64,000 nt of DNA from Escarpia spicata. Taxonomy: Eukaryota; Annelida; Polychaeta; Sabellida; Siboglinidae. Shown here piece after piece: positions 12,997 to 25,034 of the stretch. The position numbers and the translations under genes are program-made. Location of the stretch: the NCBI GenBank assembly GCA_963995525.1, contig OZ023206.1:42515178-42579177 (forward strand), given 5' to 3'. Positions within the stretch are counted from its first letter, which is position 1. The number at the start of each line of letters is the position of its first letter. Under the pieces are notes generated by a model that made no database searches, had not been told where the DNA came from, and worked only from the letters and a program-made list of their open reading frames with translations.

Positions 12997-13314
12997 ACTG
13001 AATGTACTGCTGCTTTAGACAAGATAAAACATCAAATGTTTTCACACCTATAACTTACTTAATATGTTCTTGTAACTTACGTGACGGAGATAAAACGGTA
13101 ACTTGCATTCCCATTTGTGGTTAATCTAGTTATGTGTGTAGCTTGATATCAGTCTAACCTTCGTGAAGATTTGTAACATGCAAAACATCTATTTGGGGTA
13201 AGACCACATTAAGGATCCGTCAGCCGAAAAAAGTCCACTTAAAATACCGTTATGCTGTGATATGCATAAATTTTGTTCGACCACTTTGACATGGGACATG
13301 TTTGTCTCGTGAGT
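12997..13314 (+). repeat. 318-bp class D monomer, copy 6
   Basis: Same deletion, with GTCAGCCG and TTCGACCAC. Both rare changes recur only in the copy at 29273, linking the two as products of one duplication. Confidence 0.96.
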
Positions 13315-14004
13315 ACTGAATGTACTGCTGCTTCAGACAAGATAAAACATCAAATGGGGATGAGTTTTCACACATATAACTTACGTAATATGTTCTTGTA
13401 ACTTACGTGACGGAGATAAAACGGTAACATGCATTCCCATTTGTGGTTAATCTAGTTATGTGTGTAGCTTGATATCAGTCTAGCCTTCGTGAAGATTTGT
13501 AACATGCAAAACATATATTTGGGGTAAGACCACATTAAGGATCCGTCCGCCGAAAAAAGTGCACTTAAAATACCGTTAAGCTGTGATATGCATATCTTTT
13601 GTTCGAACACTTTGACACGGGACATGTTTGTCTCGTGAGTACTGAATGTACTGCTGCTTTAGGCAAGATAAAACATCAAATGGGGATGAGTTTTAACACC
13701 TATAACTTACGTAATATGTTCTTGTAACTTACGTGACGGAGATAAAACGGTAACATGCATTCCCATTTGTGGTTAATCTAGTTATGTGTGTAGCTTGATA
13801 TCAGTCTAGCCTTCGTGAAGATTTGTAACATGCAAAACATATATTTGGGGTAAGACCACATTAAGGATCCGTCCGCCGAAAAAAGTCCACTTAAAATACC
13901 GTTATGCTGTGATATGCATAAATTTTGTTCGAACACTTTGACATGGGACTTGTTTGTCTCGTGAGTACTGAATGTACTGCTGCTTTAGACAAGATAAAAC
14001 ATCA

Positions 14005-16280
14005 AATGGGGATGAGTTTTCACACCTATAACTTACGTAATATGTTCTTGTAAGTTAAATGACGGAGATAAAACGGTAACATGCATTCCCATTTGTGGTT
14101 AATCTAGTTATGTCTGTAGCTTGATATCAGTCTAGCCTTCGTGAAGATTTGTAACATGCAAAACATATATTTGGGGAAAGACCACATTAAGGATCCGTCC
14201 GCCGAAAATAGTTCACTTAAAATACCGTTATGCTATGATATGCATAAATTGTGTTCGAACACTTTGACATGGGACATGTTTGTCTCGTGAGTACTGAATG
14301 TACTGCTGCTTTAGACAAGATAAAATATCAAATGGGGATGAGTTTTCACACCTATAACTTACGTAATATGTTCTTGTAACTTACGTAACGGAGATAAAAC
14401 GGTAACATGCATTCCCATTTGTGGTTAATCTAGTTATGTGTGTAGCTTGATATCAGTCTAGCCTTCTTGAAGATTTGTAACATGCAAAACATATATTTGG
14501 GGTAAGACCACATTAAGGATCCGTCCGCCGAAAAAAGTCCACTTAAAATACCGTTATGCTGTGATATGCATAAATTTTGTTCGAACACTTTGACATGGGA
14601 CTTGTTTGTCTCGTGAGTACTGAATGTATTGCTGCTTTAGACAAGATAAAACATCAAATGGGGATGAGTTTTCACACCTATAACTTACGTAATATGTTCT
14701 TGTAAGTTAAATGACGGAGATAAAACGGTAACATGCATTCCCATTTGTGGTTAATCTAGTTATGTCTGTAGCTTGATATCAGTCTAGCCTTCGTGAAGAT
14801 TTGTAACATGCAAAACATATATTTGGGGAAAGACCACATTAAGGATCCGTCCGCCGAAAATAGTTCACTTAAAATACCGTTATGCTATGATATGCATAAA
14901 TTGTGTTCGAACACTTTGACATGGGACATGTTTGTCTCGTGAGTACTGAATGTACTGCTGCTTTAGACAAGATAAAATATCAAATGGGGATGAGTTTTCA
15001 CACCTATAACTTACGTAATATGTTCTTGTAACTTACGTGACGGAGATAAAACGGTAACTTGCATTCCCATTTGTGGTTAATCTAGTTATGTGTGTAGCTT
15101 GATATCAGTCTAACCTTCGTGAAGATTTGTAACATGCAAAACATCTATTTGGGGTAAGACCACATTAAGGATCCGTCCGCCGAAAAAAGTCCACTTAAAA
15201 TACCGTTATGCTGTGATATGCATAAATTTTGTTCGAACACTTTGACATGGGACATGTTTGTCTCGTGAGTACTGAATGTACTGCTGCTTTAGACAAGATA
15301 AAACATCAAATGGGGATGAGTTTTCACACCTATAACTTACGTAATATGTTCTTGTAACTTACGTGACGGAGATAAAACGGTAACATGCATTCCCATTTGT
15401 GGTTAATCTAGCTATGTGTGTAGCTTGATATCAGTCTAGCCTTCGTGAAGATTTGTAACATGCAAAACATATATTTGGGGTAAGACCACATTAAGGATCC
15501 GTCCGCCGAAAAAAGTGCACTTAAAATACCGTTATGCTGTGATATGCATATCTTTTGTTCGAACACTTTGACACGGGACATGTTTGTGTCGTGAGTACTG
15601 AATGTACTGCTGGTTTAGGCAAGATAAAACATCAAATGGGGATGAGTTTTAACACCTATAACTTACGTAATATGTTCTTGTAACTTACGTGACGGAGATA
15701 AAACGGTAACATGCATTCCCATTTGTGGTTAATCTAGTTATGTGTGTAGCTTGATATCAGTCTAGCCTTCGTGAAGATTTGTAACATGCAAAACATATAT
15801 TTGGGGTAAGACCACATTAAGGATCCGTCCGCCGAAAAAAGTTCACTTAAAATACCGTTATGCTGTGATATGCATAAATTTTGTTCGAACACTTTGACAT
15901 GGGACTTGTTTGTCTCGTGAGTACTGAATGTACTGCTGCTTTAGACAAGATAAAACATCAAATGGGGATGAGTTTTCACACCTATAACTTAAGTAATATG
16001 TTCTTGTAAGTTAAATGACGGAGATAAAACGGTAACATGCATTCCCATTTGTGGTTAATCTAGTTATGTCTGTAGCTTGATATCAGTCTAGCCTTCGTGA
16101 AGATTTGTAACATGCAAAACATATATTTGGGGAAAGACCACATTAAGGATCCGTCCGCCGAAAATAGTTCACTTAAAATACCGTTATGCTATGATATGCA
16201 TAAATTGTGTTCGAACACTTTGACATGGGACATGTTTGTCTCGTGAGTACTGAATGTACTGCTGCTTTAGACAAGATAAA
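14005..16280 (+). repeat. Higher-order block 4, first copy
   Basis: Recurs at 18235-20510 with a shift of 4230 bp (13 monomers minus 8 bp). Rare shared markers are GCCTTCTTGA, GAATGTATTGC, CTAGCTATG, TGTTTGTGTC, GCTGGTTTAGGC and ACTTAAGTAATATG. It ends where this copy enters a 318-bp unit and the other does not. Confidence 0.9.
14945..15270 (+). repeat. Mosaic monomer: C start, D remainder
   Basis: It starts as class C (AAATATCAAATGGGG, full length, CTTACGTAATATG) and then carries the D marks GTAACTTGCATTCCC, CAGTCTAACC and CATCTATTTG. It therefore lacks the 8-bp deletion but keeps the rest of the D haplotype. Similar mosaics lie at 19175, 20479 and 31221. Confidence 0.87.
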
Positions 16281-16566
16281 ACATCAAATGTTTTCACACC
16301 TATAACTTACTTAATATGTTCTTGTAACTTACGTGACGGAGATAAAACGGTAACTTGCATTCCCATTTGTGGTTAATCTAGTTATGTGTGTAGCTTGATA
16401 TCAGTCTAACCTTCGTGAAGATTTGTAACATGCAAAACATCTATTTGGGGTAAGACCACATTAAGGATCCGTCCGCCGAAAAAAGTCCACTTAAAATACC
16501 GTTATGCTGTGATATGCATAAATTTTGTTCGAACACTTTGACATGGGACATGTTTGTCTCGTGAGT
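16249..16566 (+). repeat. 318-bp class D monomer, copy 7
   Basis: Same deletion and linked changes. It opens the D-E-F-B-C-B block shared with 21783 and, in part, 32199. Confidence 0.95.
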
Positions 16567-18280
16567 ACTGAATGTACTGCTGCTTTAGACAAGATAAAAC
16601 ATCAAATGGGGATGAGTTTTCACACATATAACTTACGTAATATGTTCTTGTAACTTACGTGACGGAGATAAAACGGTAACATGCATTCCCATTTGTGGTT
16701 AATCTAGTTATGTGTGTAGCTTGATATCAGTCTAGCCTTCGTGAAGATTTGTAACATGCAAAACATATATTTGGGGTAAGACCACATTAAGGATCCGTCC
16801 GCCGAAAAAAGTGCACTTAAAATACCGTTATGCTGTGATATGCATATCTTTTGTTCGAACACTTTGACACGGGACATGTTTGTCTCGTGAGTACTGAATG
16901 TACTGCTGCTTTAGGCAAGATAAAACATCAAATGGGGATGAGTTTTAACACCTATAACTTACGTAATATGTTCTTGTAACTTACGTGACGGAGATAAAAC
17001 GGTAACATGCATTCCCATTTGTGGTTAATCTAGTTATGTGTGTAGCTTGATATCAGTCTAGCCTTCGTGAAGATGTGTAACATGCAAAACATATATTTGG
17101 GGTAAGACCACATTAAGGATCCGTCCGCCGAAAAAAGTCCAATTAAAATACCGTTATGCTGTGATATGCATAAATTTTGTTCGAACACTTTGACATGGGA
17201 CTTGTTTGTCTCGTGAGTACTGAATGTACTGCTGCTTTAGACAAGATAAAACATCAAATGGGGATGAGTTTTCACACCTATAACATACGTAATATGTTCT
17301 TGTAAGTTAAATGACGGAGATAAAACGGTAACATGCATTCCCATTTGTGGTTAATCTAGTTATGTCTGTAGCTTGATATCAGTCTAGCCTTCGTGAAGAT
17401 TTGTAACATGCAAAACATATATTTGGGGAAAGACCACATTAAGGATCCGTCCGCCGAAAATAGTTCACTTAAAATACCGTTATGCTATGATATGCATAAA
17501 TTGTGTTCGAACACTTTGACATGGGACATGTTTGTCTCGTGAGTACTGAATGTACTGCTGCTTTAGACAAGATAAAATATCAAATGGGGATGAGTTTTCA
17601 CACCTATAACTTACGTAATATGTTCTTGTAACTTACGTAACGGAGATAAAACGGTAACATGCATTCCCATTTGTGGTTAATCTAGTTATGTGTGTAGCTT
17701 GATATCAGTCTAGCCTTCGTGAAGATTTGTAACATGCAAAACATATATTTGGGGTAAGACCACATTAAGGATCCGTCGGCCGAAAAAAGTCCACTTAAAA
17801 TACCGTTATGCTGTGATATGCATAAATTTTGTTCGAACACTTTGACATGGGACTTGTTTGTCTCGTGAGTACTGAATGTACTGCTGCTTTAGACAAGATA
17901 AAACATCAAATGGGGATGAGTTTTCACACCTATAACTTACGTAATATGTTCTTGTAAGTTAAATGACGGAGATAAAACGGTAACATGCATTCCCATTTGT
18001 GGTTAATCTAGTTATGTCTGTAGCTTGATATCAGTCTAGCCTTCGTGAAGATTTGTAACATGCAAAACATATATTTGGGGAAAGACCACATTAAGGATCC
18101 GTCCGCCGAAAATAGTTCACTTAAAATACCGTTATGCTATGATATGCATAAATTGTGTTCGAACACTTTGACATGGGACATGTTTGTCTCGTGAGTACTG
18201 AATGTACTGCTGCTTTAGACAAGATAAAATATCAAATGGGGATGAGTTTTCACACCTATAACTTACGTAATATGTTCTTG
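16249..18280 (+). repeat. Higher-order block 5, first copy (D-E-F-B-C-B)
   Basis: Recurs at 21783-23814 with a shift of 5534 bp. Rare shared markers are AGATGTGTAAC (17071 and 22605), GTCCAATTAAAATACC and TATAACATACG. Part of it recurs again at 32199. Confidence 0.9.
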
Positions 18281-20510
18281 TAAGTTAAATGACGGAGATA
18301 AAACGGTAACATGCATTCCCATTTGTGGTTAATCTAGTTATGTCTGTAGCTTGATATCAGTCTAGCCTTCGTGAAGATTTGTAACATGCAAAACATATAT
18401 TTGGGGAAAGACCACATTAAGGATCCGTCCGCCGAAAATAGTTCACTTAAAATACCGTTATGCTATGATATGCATAAATTGTGTTCGAACACTTTGACAT
18501 GGGACATGTTTGTCTCGTGAGTACTGAATGTACTGCTGCTTTAGACAAGATAAAATATCAAATGGGGATGAGTTTTCACACCTATAACTTACGTAATATG
18601 TTCTTGTAACTTACGTAACGGAGATAAAACGGTAACATGCATTCCCATTTGTGGTTAATCTAGTTATGTGTGTAGCTTGATATCAGTCTAGCCTTCTTGA
18701 AGATTTGTAACATGCAAAACATATATTTGGGGTAAGACCACATTAAGGATCCGTCCGCCGAAAAAAGTCCACTTAAAATACCGTTATGCTGTGATATGCA
18801 TAAATTTTGTTCGAACACTTTGACATGGGACTTGTTTGTCTCGTGAGTACTGAATGTATTGCTGCTTTAGACAAGATAAAACATCAAATGGGGATGAGTT
18901 TTCACACCTATAACTTACGTAATATGTTCTTGTAAGTTAAATGACGGAGATAAAACGGTAACATGCATTCCCATTTGTGGTTAATCTAGTTATGTCTGTA
19001 GCTTGATATCAGTCTAGCCTTCGTGAAGATTTGTAACATGCAAAACATATATTTGGGGAAAGACCACATTAAGGATCCGTCCGCCGAAAATAGTTCACTT
19101 AAAATACCGTTATGCTATGATATGCATAAATTGTGTTCGAACACTTTGACATGGGACATGTTTGTCTCGTGAGTACTGAATGTACTGCTGCTTTAGACAA
19201 GATAAAATATCAAATGGGGATGAGTTTTCACACCTATAACTTACGTAATATGTTCTTGTAACTTACGTGACGGAGATAAAACGGTAACTTGCATTCCCAT
19301 TTGTGGTTAATCTAGTTATGTGTGTAGCTTGATATCAGTCTAACCTTCGTGAAGATTTGTAACATGCAAAACATCTATTTGGGGTAAGACCACATTAAGG
19401 ATCCGTCCGCCGAAAAAAGTCCACTTAAAATACCGTTATGCTGTGATATGCATAAATTTTGTTCGAACACTTTGACATGGGACATGTTTGTCTCGTGAGT
19501 ACTGAATGTACTGCTGCTTTAGACAAGATAAAACATCAAATGGGGATGAGTTTTCACACCTATAACTTACGTAATATGTTCTTGTAACTTACGTGACGGA
19601 GATAAAACGGTAACATGCATTCCCATTTGTGGTTAATCTAGCTATGTGTGTAGCTTGATATCAGTCTAGCCTTCGTGAAGATTTGTAACATGCAAAACAT
19701 ATATTTGGGGTAAGACCACATTAAGGATCCGTCCGCCGAAAAAAGTGCACTTAAAATACCGTTATGCTGTGATATGCATATCTTTTGTTCGAACACTTTG
19801 ACACGGGACATGTTTGTGTCGTGAGTACTGAATGTACTGCTGGTTTAGGCAAGATAAAACATCAAATGGGGATGAGTTTTAACACCTATAACTTACGTAA
19901 TATGTTCTTGTAACTTACGTGACGGAGATAAAACGGTAACATGCATTCCCATTTGTGGTTAATCTAGTTATGTGTGTAGCTTGATATCAGTCTAGCCTTC
20001 GTGAAGATTTGTAACATGCAAAACATATATTTGGGGTAAGACCACATTAAGGATCCGTCCGCCGAAAAAAGTTCACTTAAAATACCGTTATGCTGTGATA
20101 TGCATAAATTTTGTTCGAACACTTTGACATGGGACTTGTTTGTCTCGTGAGTACTGAATGTACTGCTGCTTTAGACAAGATAAAACATCAAATGGGGATG
20201 AGTTTTCACACCTATAACTTAAGTAATATGTTCTTGTAAGTTAAATGACGGAGATAAAACGGTAACATGCATTCCCATTTGTGGTTAATCTAGTTATGTC
20301 TGTAGCTTGATATCAGTCTAGCCTTCGTGAAGATTTGTAACATGCAAAACATATATTTGGGGAAAGACCACATTAAGGATCCGTCCGCCGAAAATAGTTC
20401 ACTTAAAATACCGTTATGCTATGATATGCATAAATTGTGTTCGAACACTTTGACATGGGACATGTTTGTCTCGTGAGTACTGAATGTACTGCTGCTTTAG
20501 ACAAGATAAA
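18235..20510 (+). repeat. Higher-order block 4, second copy
   Basis: Copy of 14005-16280 with all six rare markers. Its last four monomers are duplicated again immediately downstream. Confidence 0.9.
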
Positions 20511-21782
20511 ATATCAAATGGGGATGAGTTTTCACACCTATAACTTACGTAATATGTTCTTGTAACTTACGTGACGGAGATAAAACGGTAACTTGCATTC
20601 CCATTTGTGGTTAATCTAGTTATGTGTGTAGCTTGATATCAGTCTAACCTTCGTGAAGATTTGTAACATGCAAAACATCTATTTGGGGTAAGACCACATT
20701 AAGGATCCGTCCGCCGAAAAAAGTCCACTTAAAATACCGTTATGCTGTGATATGCATAAATTTTGTTCGAACACTTTGACATGGGACATGTTTGTCTCGT
20801 GAGTACTGAATGTACTGCTGCTTTAGACAAGATAAAACATCAAATGGGGATGAGTTTTCACACCTATAACTTACGTAATATGTTCTTGTAACTTACGTGA
20901 CGGAGATAAAACGGTAACATGCATTCCCATTTGTGGTTAATCTAGCTATGTGTGTAGCTTGATATCAGTCTAGCCTTCGTGAAGATTTGTAACATGCAAA
21001 ACATATATTTGGGGTAAGACCACATTAAGGATCCGTCCGCCGAAAAAAGTGCACTTAAAATACCGTTATGCTGTGATATGCATATCTTTTGTTCGAACAC
21101 TTTGACACGGGACATGTTTGTGTCGTGAGTACTGAATGTACTGCTGGTTTAGGCAAGATAAAACATCAAATGGGGATGAGTTTTAACACGTATAACTTAC
21201 GTAATATGTTCTTGTAACTTACGTGACGGAGATAAAACGGTAACATGCATTCCCATTTGTGGTTAATCTAGTTATGTGTGTAGCTTGATATCAGTCTAGC
21301 CTTCGTGAAGATTTGTAACATGCAAAACATATATTTGGGGTAAGACCACATTAAGGATCCGTCCGCCGAAAAAAGTTCACTTAAAATACCGTTATGCTGT
21401 GATATGCATAAATTTTGTTCGAACACTTTGACATGGGACTTGTTTGTCTCGTGAGTACTGAATGTACTGCTGCTTTAGACAAGATAAAACATCAAATGGG
21501 GATGAGTTTTCACACCTATAACTTAAGTAATATGTTCTTGTAAGTTAAATGACGGAGATAAAACGGTAACATGCATTCCCATTTGTGGTTAATCTAGTTA
21601 TGTCTGTAGCTTGATATCAGTCTAGCCTTCGTGAAGATTTGTAACATGCAAAACATATATTTGGGGAAAGACCACATTAAGGATCCGTCCGCCGAAAATA
21701 GTTCACTTAAAATACCGTTATGCTATGATATGCATCAATTGTGTTCGAACACTTTGACATGGGACATGTTTGTCTCGTGAGT
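19175..21782 (+). repeat. Tandem tetramer duplication (2 x 1304 bp)
   Basis: Units 19175-20478 and 20479-21782 repeat the order C/D mosaic, E, F, B with a shift of exactly 1304 bp. Shared rare markers are CTAGCTATG, TGTTTGTGTC (19811 and 21115), GCTGGTTTAGGC and ACTTAAGTAATATG. Private changes of the second copy are AACACGTATAAC and GCATCAATTG. A related tetramer stands at 14945-16248. Confidence 0.92.
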
Positions 21783-22100
21783 ACTGAATGTACTGCTGCT
21801 TTAGACAAGATAAAACATCAAATGTTTTCACACCTATAACTTACTTAATATGTTCTTGTAACTTACGTGACGGAGATAAAACGGTAACTTGCATTCCCAT
21901 TTGTGGTTAATCTAGTTATGTGTGTAGCTTGATATCAGTCTAACCTTCGTGAAGATTTGTAACATGCAAAACATCTATTTGGGGTAAGACCACATTAAGG
22001 ATCCGTCCGCCGAAAAAAGTCCACTTAAAATACCGTTATGCTGTGATATGCATAAATTTTGTTCGAACACTTTGACATGGGACATGTTTGTCTCGTGAGT
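21783..22100 (+). repeat. 318-bp class D monomer, copy 8
   Basis: Same deletion. It opens the second copy of the D-E-F-B-C-B block, 5534 bp after copy 7. Confidence 0.95.
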
Positions 22101-24056
22101 ACTGAATGTACTGCTGCTTTAGACAAGATAAAACATCAAATGGGGATGAGTTTTCACACATATAACTTACGTAATATGTTCTTGTAACTTACGTGACGGA
22201 GATAAAACGGTAACATGCATTCCCATTTGTGGTTAATCTAGTTATGTGTGTAGCTTGATATCAGTCTAGCCTTCGTGAAGATTTGTAACATGCAAAACAT
22301 ATATTTGGGGTAAGACCACATTAAGGATCCGTCCGCCGAAAAAAGTGCACTTAAAATACCGTTATGCTGTGATATGCATATCTTTTGTTCGAACACTTTG
22401 ACACGGGACATGTTTGTCTCGTGAGTACTGAATGTACTGCTGCTTTAGGCAAGATAAAACATCAAATGGGGATGAGTTTTAACACCTATAACTTACGTAA
22501 TATGTTCTTGTAACTTACGTGACGGAGATAAAACGGTAACATGCATTCCCATTTGTGGTTAATCTAGTTATGTGTGTAGCTTGATATCAGTCTAGCCTTC
22601 GTGAAGATGTGTAACATGCAAAACATATATTTGGGGTAAGACCACATTAAGGATCCGTCCGCCGAAAAAAGTCCAATTAAAATACCGTTATGCTGTGATA
22701 TGCATAAATTTTGTTCGAACACTTTGACATGGGACTTGTTTGTCTCGTGAGTACTGAATGTACTGCTGCTTTAGACAAGATAAAACATCAAATGGGGATG
22801 AGTTTTCACACCTATAACATACGTAATATGTTCTTGTAAGTTAAATGACGGAGATAAAACGGTAACATGCATTCCCATTTGTGGTTAATCTAGTTATGTC
22901 TGTAGCTTGATATCAGTCTAGCCTTCGTGAAGATTTGTAACATGCAAAACATATATTTGGGGAAAGACCACATTAAGGATCCGTCCGCCGAAAATAGTTC
23001 ACTTAAAATACCGTTATGCTATGATATGCATAAATTGTGTTCGAACACTTTGACATGGGACATGTTTGTCTCGTGAGTACTGAATGTACTGCTGCTTTAG
23101 ACAAGATAAAATATCAAATGGGGATGAGTTTTCACACCTATAACTTACGTAATATGTTCTTGTAACTTACGTAACGGAGATAAAACGGTAACATGCATTC
23201 CCATTTGTGGTTAATCTAGTTATGTGTGTAGCTTGATATCAGTCTAGCCTTCGTGAAGATTTGTAACATGCAAAACATATATTTGGGGTAAGACCACATT
23301 AAGGATCCGTCGGCCGAAAAAAGTCCACTTAAAATACCGTTATGCTGTGATATGCATAAATTTTGTTCGAACACTTTGACATGGGACTTGTTTGTCTCGT
23401 GAGTACTGAATGTACTGCTGCTTTAGACAAGATAAAACATCAAATGGGGATGAGTTTTCACACCTATAACTTACGTAATATGTTCTTGTAAGTTAAATGA
23501 CGGAGATAAAACGGTAACATGCATTCCCATTTGTGGTTAATCTAGTTATGTCTGTAGCTTGATATCAGTCTAGCCTTCGTGAAGATTTGTAACATGCAAA
23601 ACATATATTTGGGGAAAGACCACATTAAGGATCCGTCCGCCGAAAATAGTTCACTTAAAATACCGTTATGCTATGATATGCATAAATTGTGTTCGAACAC
23701 TTTGACATGGGACATGTTTGTCTCGTGAGTACTGAATGTACTGCTGCTTTAGACAAGATAAAATATCAAATGGGGATGAGTTTTCACACCTATAACTTAC
23801 GTAATATGTTCTTGTAACTTACGTGACGGAGATAAAACGGTAACATGCATTCCCATTTGTGGTTAATCTAGTTATGTGTGTAGCTTGATATCAGTCTAGC
23901 CTTCGTGAAGATTTGTAACATGCAAAACATATATTTGGGGTAAGACCACATTAAGGATCCGTCCGCCGAAAAAAGTGCACTTAAAATACCGTTATGCTGT
24001 GATATGCATATCTTTTGTTCGAACACTTTGACACGGGACATGTTTGTCTCGTGAGT

Positions 24057-24382
24057 ACTGAATGTACTGCTGGTTTAGGCAAGATAAAACATCAAATGGG
24101 GATGAGTTTTAACACCTATAACTTACGTAATATGTTCTTGTAACTTACGTGACGGAGATAAAACGGTAACATGCATTCCCATTTGTGGTTAATCTAGTTA
24201 TGTGTGTAGCTTGATATCAGTCTAGCCTTCGTGAAGATTTGTAACATGCAAAACATATATTTGGGGAAAGACCACATTAAGGATCCGTCCGCCGAAAATA
24301 GTTCACTTAAAATACCGTTATGCTATGATATGCATAAATTGTGTTCGAACACTTTGACATGGGACATGTTTGTCTCGTGAGT
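24057..24382 (+). repeat. Mosaic monomer: F start, B end
   Basis: It begins with the F marks GCTGGTTTAGGCAAG and GTTTTAACACC and ends with the B marks GGGGAAAGACC, GAAAATAGTTCAC, GCTATGAT and AAATTGTGTTCG. The same mosaic is at 33821 and a related one at 31873, where the T-to-C change AGCTATG also appears. Confidence 0.85.
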
Positions 24383-25034
24383 ACTGAATGTACTGCTGCT
24401 TTAGACAAGATAAAATATCAAATGGGGATGAGTTTTCACACCTATAACTTACGTAATATGTTCTTGTAACTTACGTGACGGAGATAAAACGGTAACATGC
24501 ATTCCCATTTGTGGTTAATCTAGTTATGTGTGTAGCTTGATATCAGTCTAGCCTTCGTGAAGATTTGTAACATGCAAAACATATATTTGGGGTAAGACCA
24601 CATTAAGGGTCCGTCCGCCGAAAAAAGTCCACTTAAAATACCGTTATGCTGTGATATGCATAAATGTTGTTCGAACACTTTGATATGGGACATGTTTGTC
24701 TCGTGAGTACTGAATGTACTGCTGCTTTAGACAAGATCAAACATCAAATGGGGATGAGTTTTAACACCTATAACTTACGTAATATGTTCTTGTAACTTAC
24801 GTGACGGAGATAAAACGGTAACATGCATTCCCAGTTGTGATTAATCTAGTTATGTGTGTAGCTTGATATCAGTCTAGCCTTCGTGAAGATTTGTAACATG
24901 CAAAACATCTATTTGGGGTAAGACCACATTAAGGATCCGTCCGCCAAAAAAAGTGCACTTAAAATACCGTTATGCTGTGATATGCATACATTTTGCTCGA
25001 ACACTTTGATATGGGACATGTTTGTCTCGTGAGT

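Larger units (their letters stand above)
11041..15630 (+). repeat. Higher-order block 3, first copy (about 14 monomers)
   Basis: The longest dispersed duplication seen, matching 27969-31906. Shared rare markers are GTCGGCCG with TTAATATACC (11291), the EcoRI change ATGAATTCCC (11481), GTCAGCCG (13219), TTCGACCAC, GCTTCAGACAAG, GTTAAGCTG (13575), GCCTTCTTGA (14461) and CTAGCTATG (15408). The shift is 16928 bp up to the EcoRI marker and 16276 bp from 12997 on. This copy thus has two extra monomers, C and B, at about 12345-12996. Confidence 0.92.
21783..24760 (+). repeat. Higher-order block 5 plus extension, second copy
   Basis: D-E-F-B-C-B matches 16249-18280. The run D-E-F-B, then (C/E)-(F/B)-C with ATAAATGTTG and GACAAGATCAAAC, also matches 32199-34524. 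Against that copy the shift is 10416 bp up to 23078 and 9764 bp from 23731. This copy therefore holds an extra C-B pair at 23079-23730. Confidence 0.9.
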
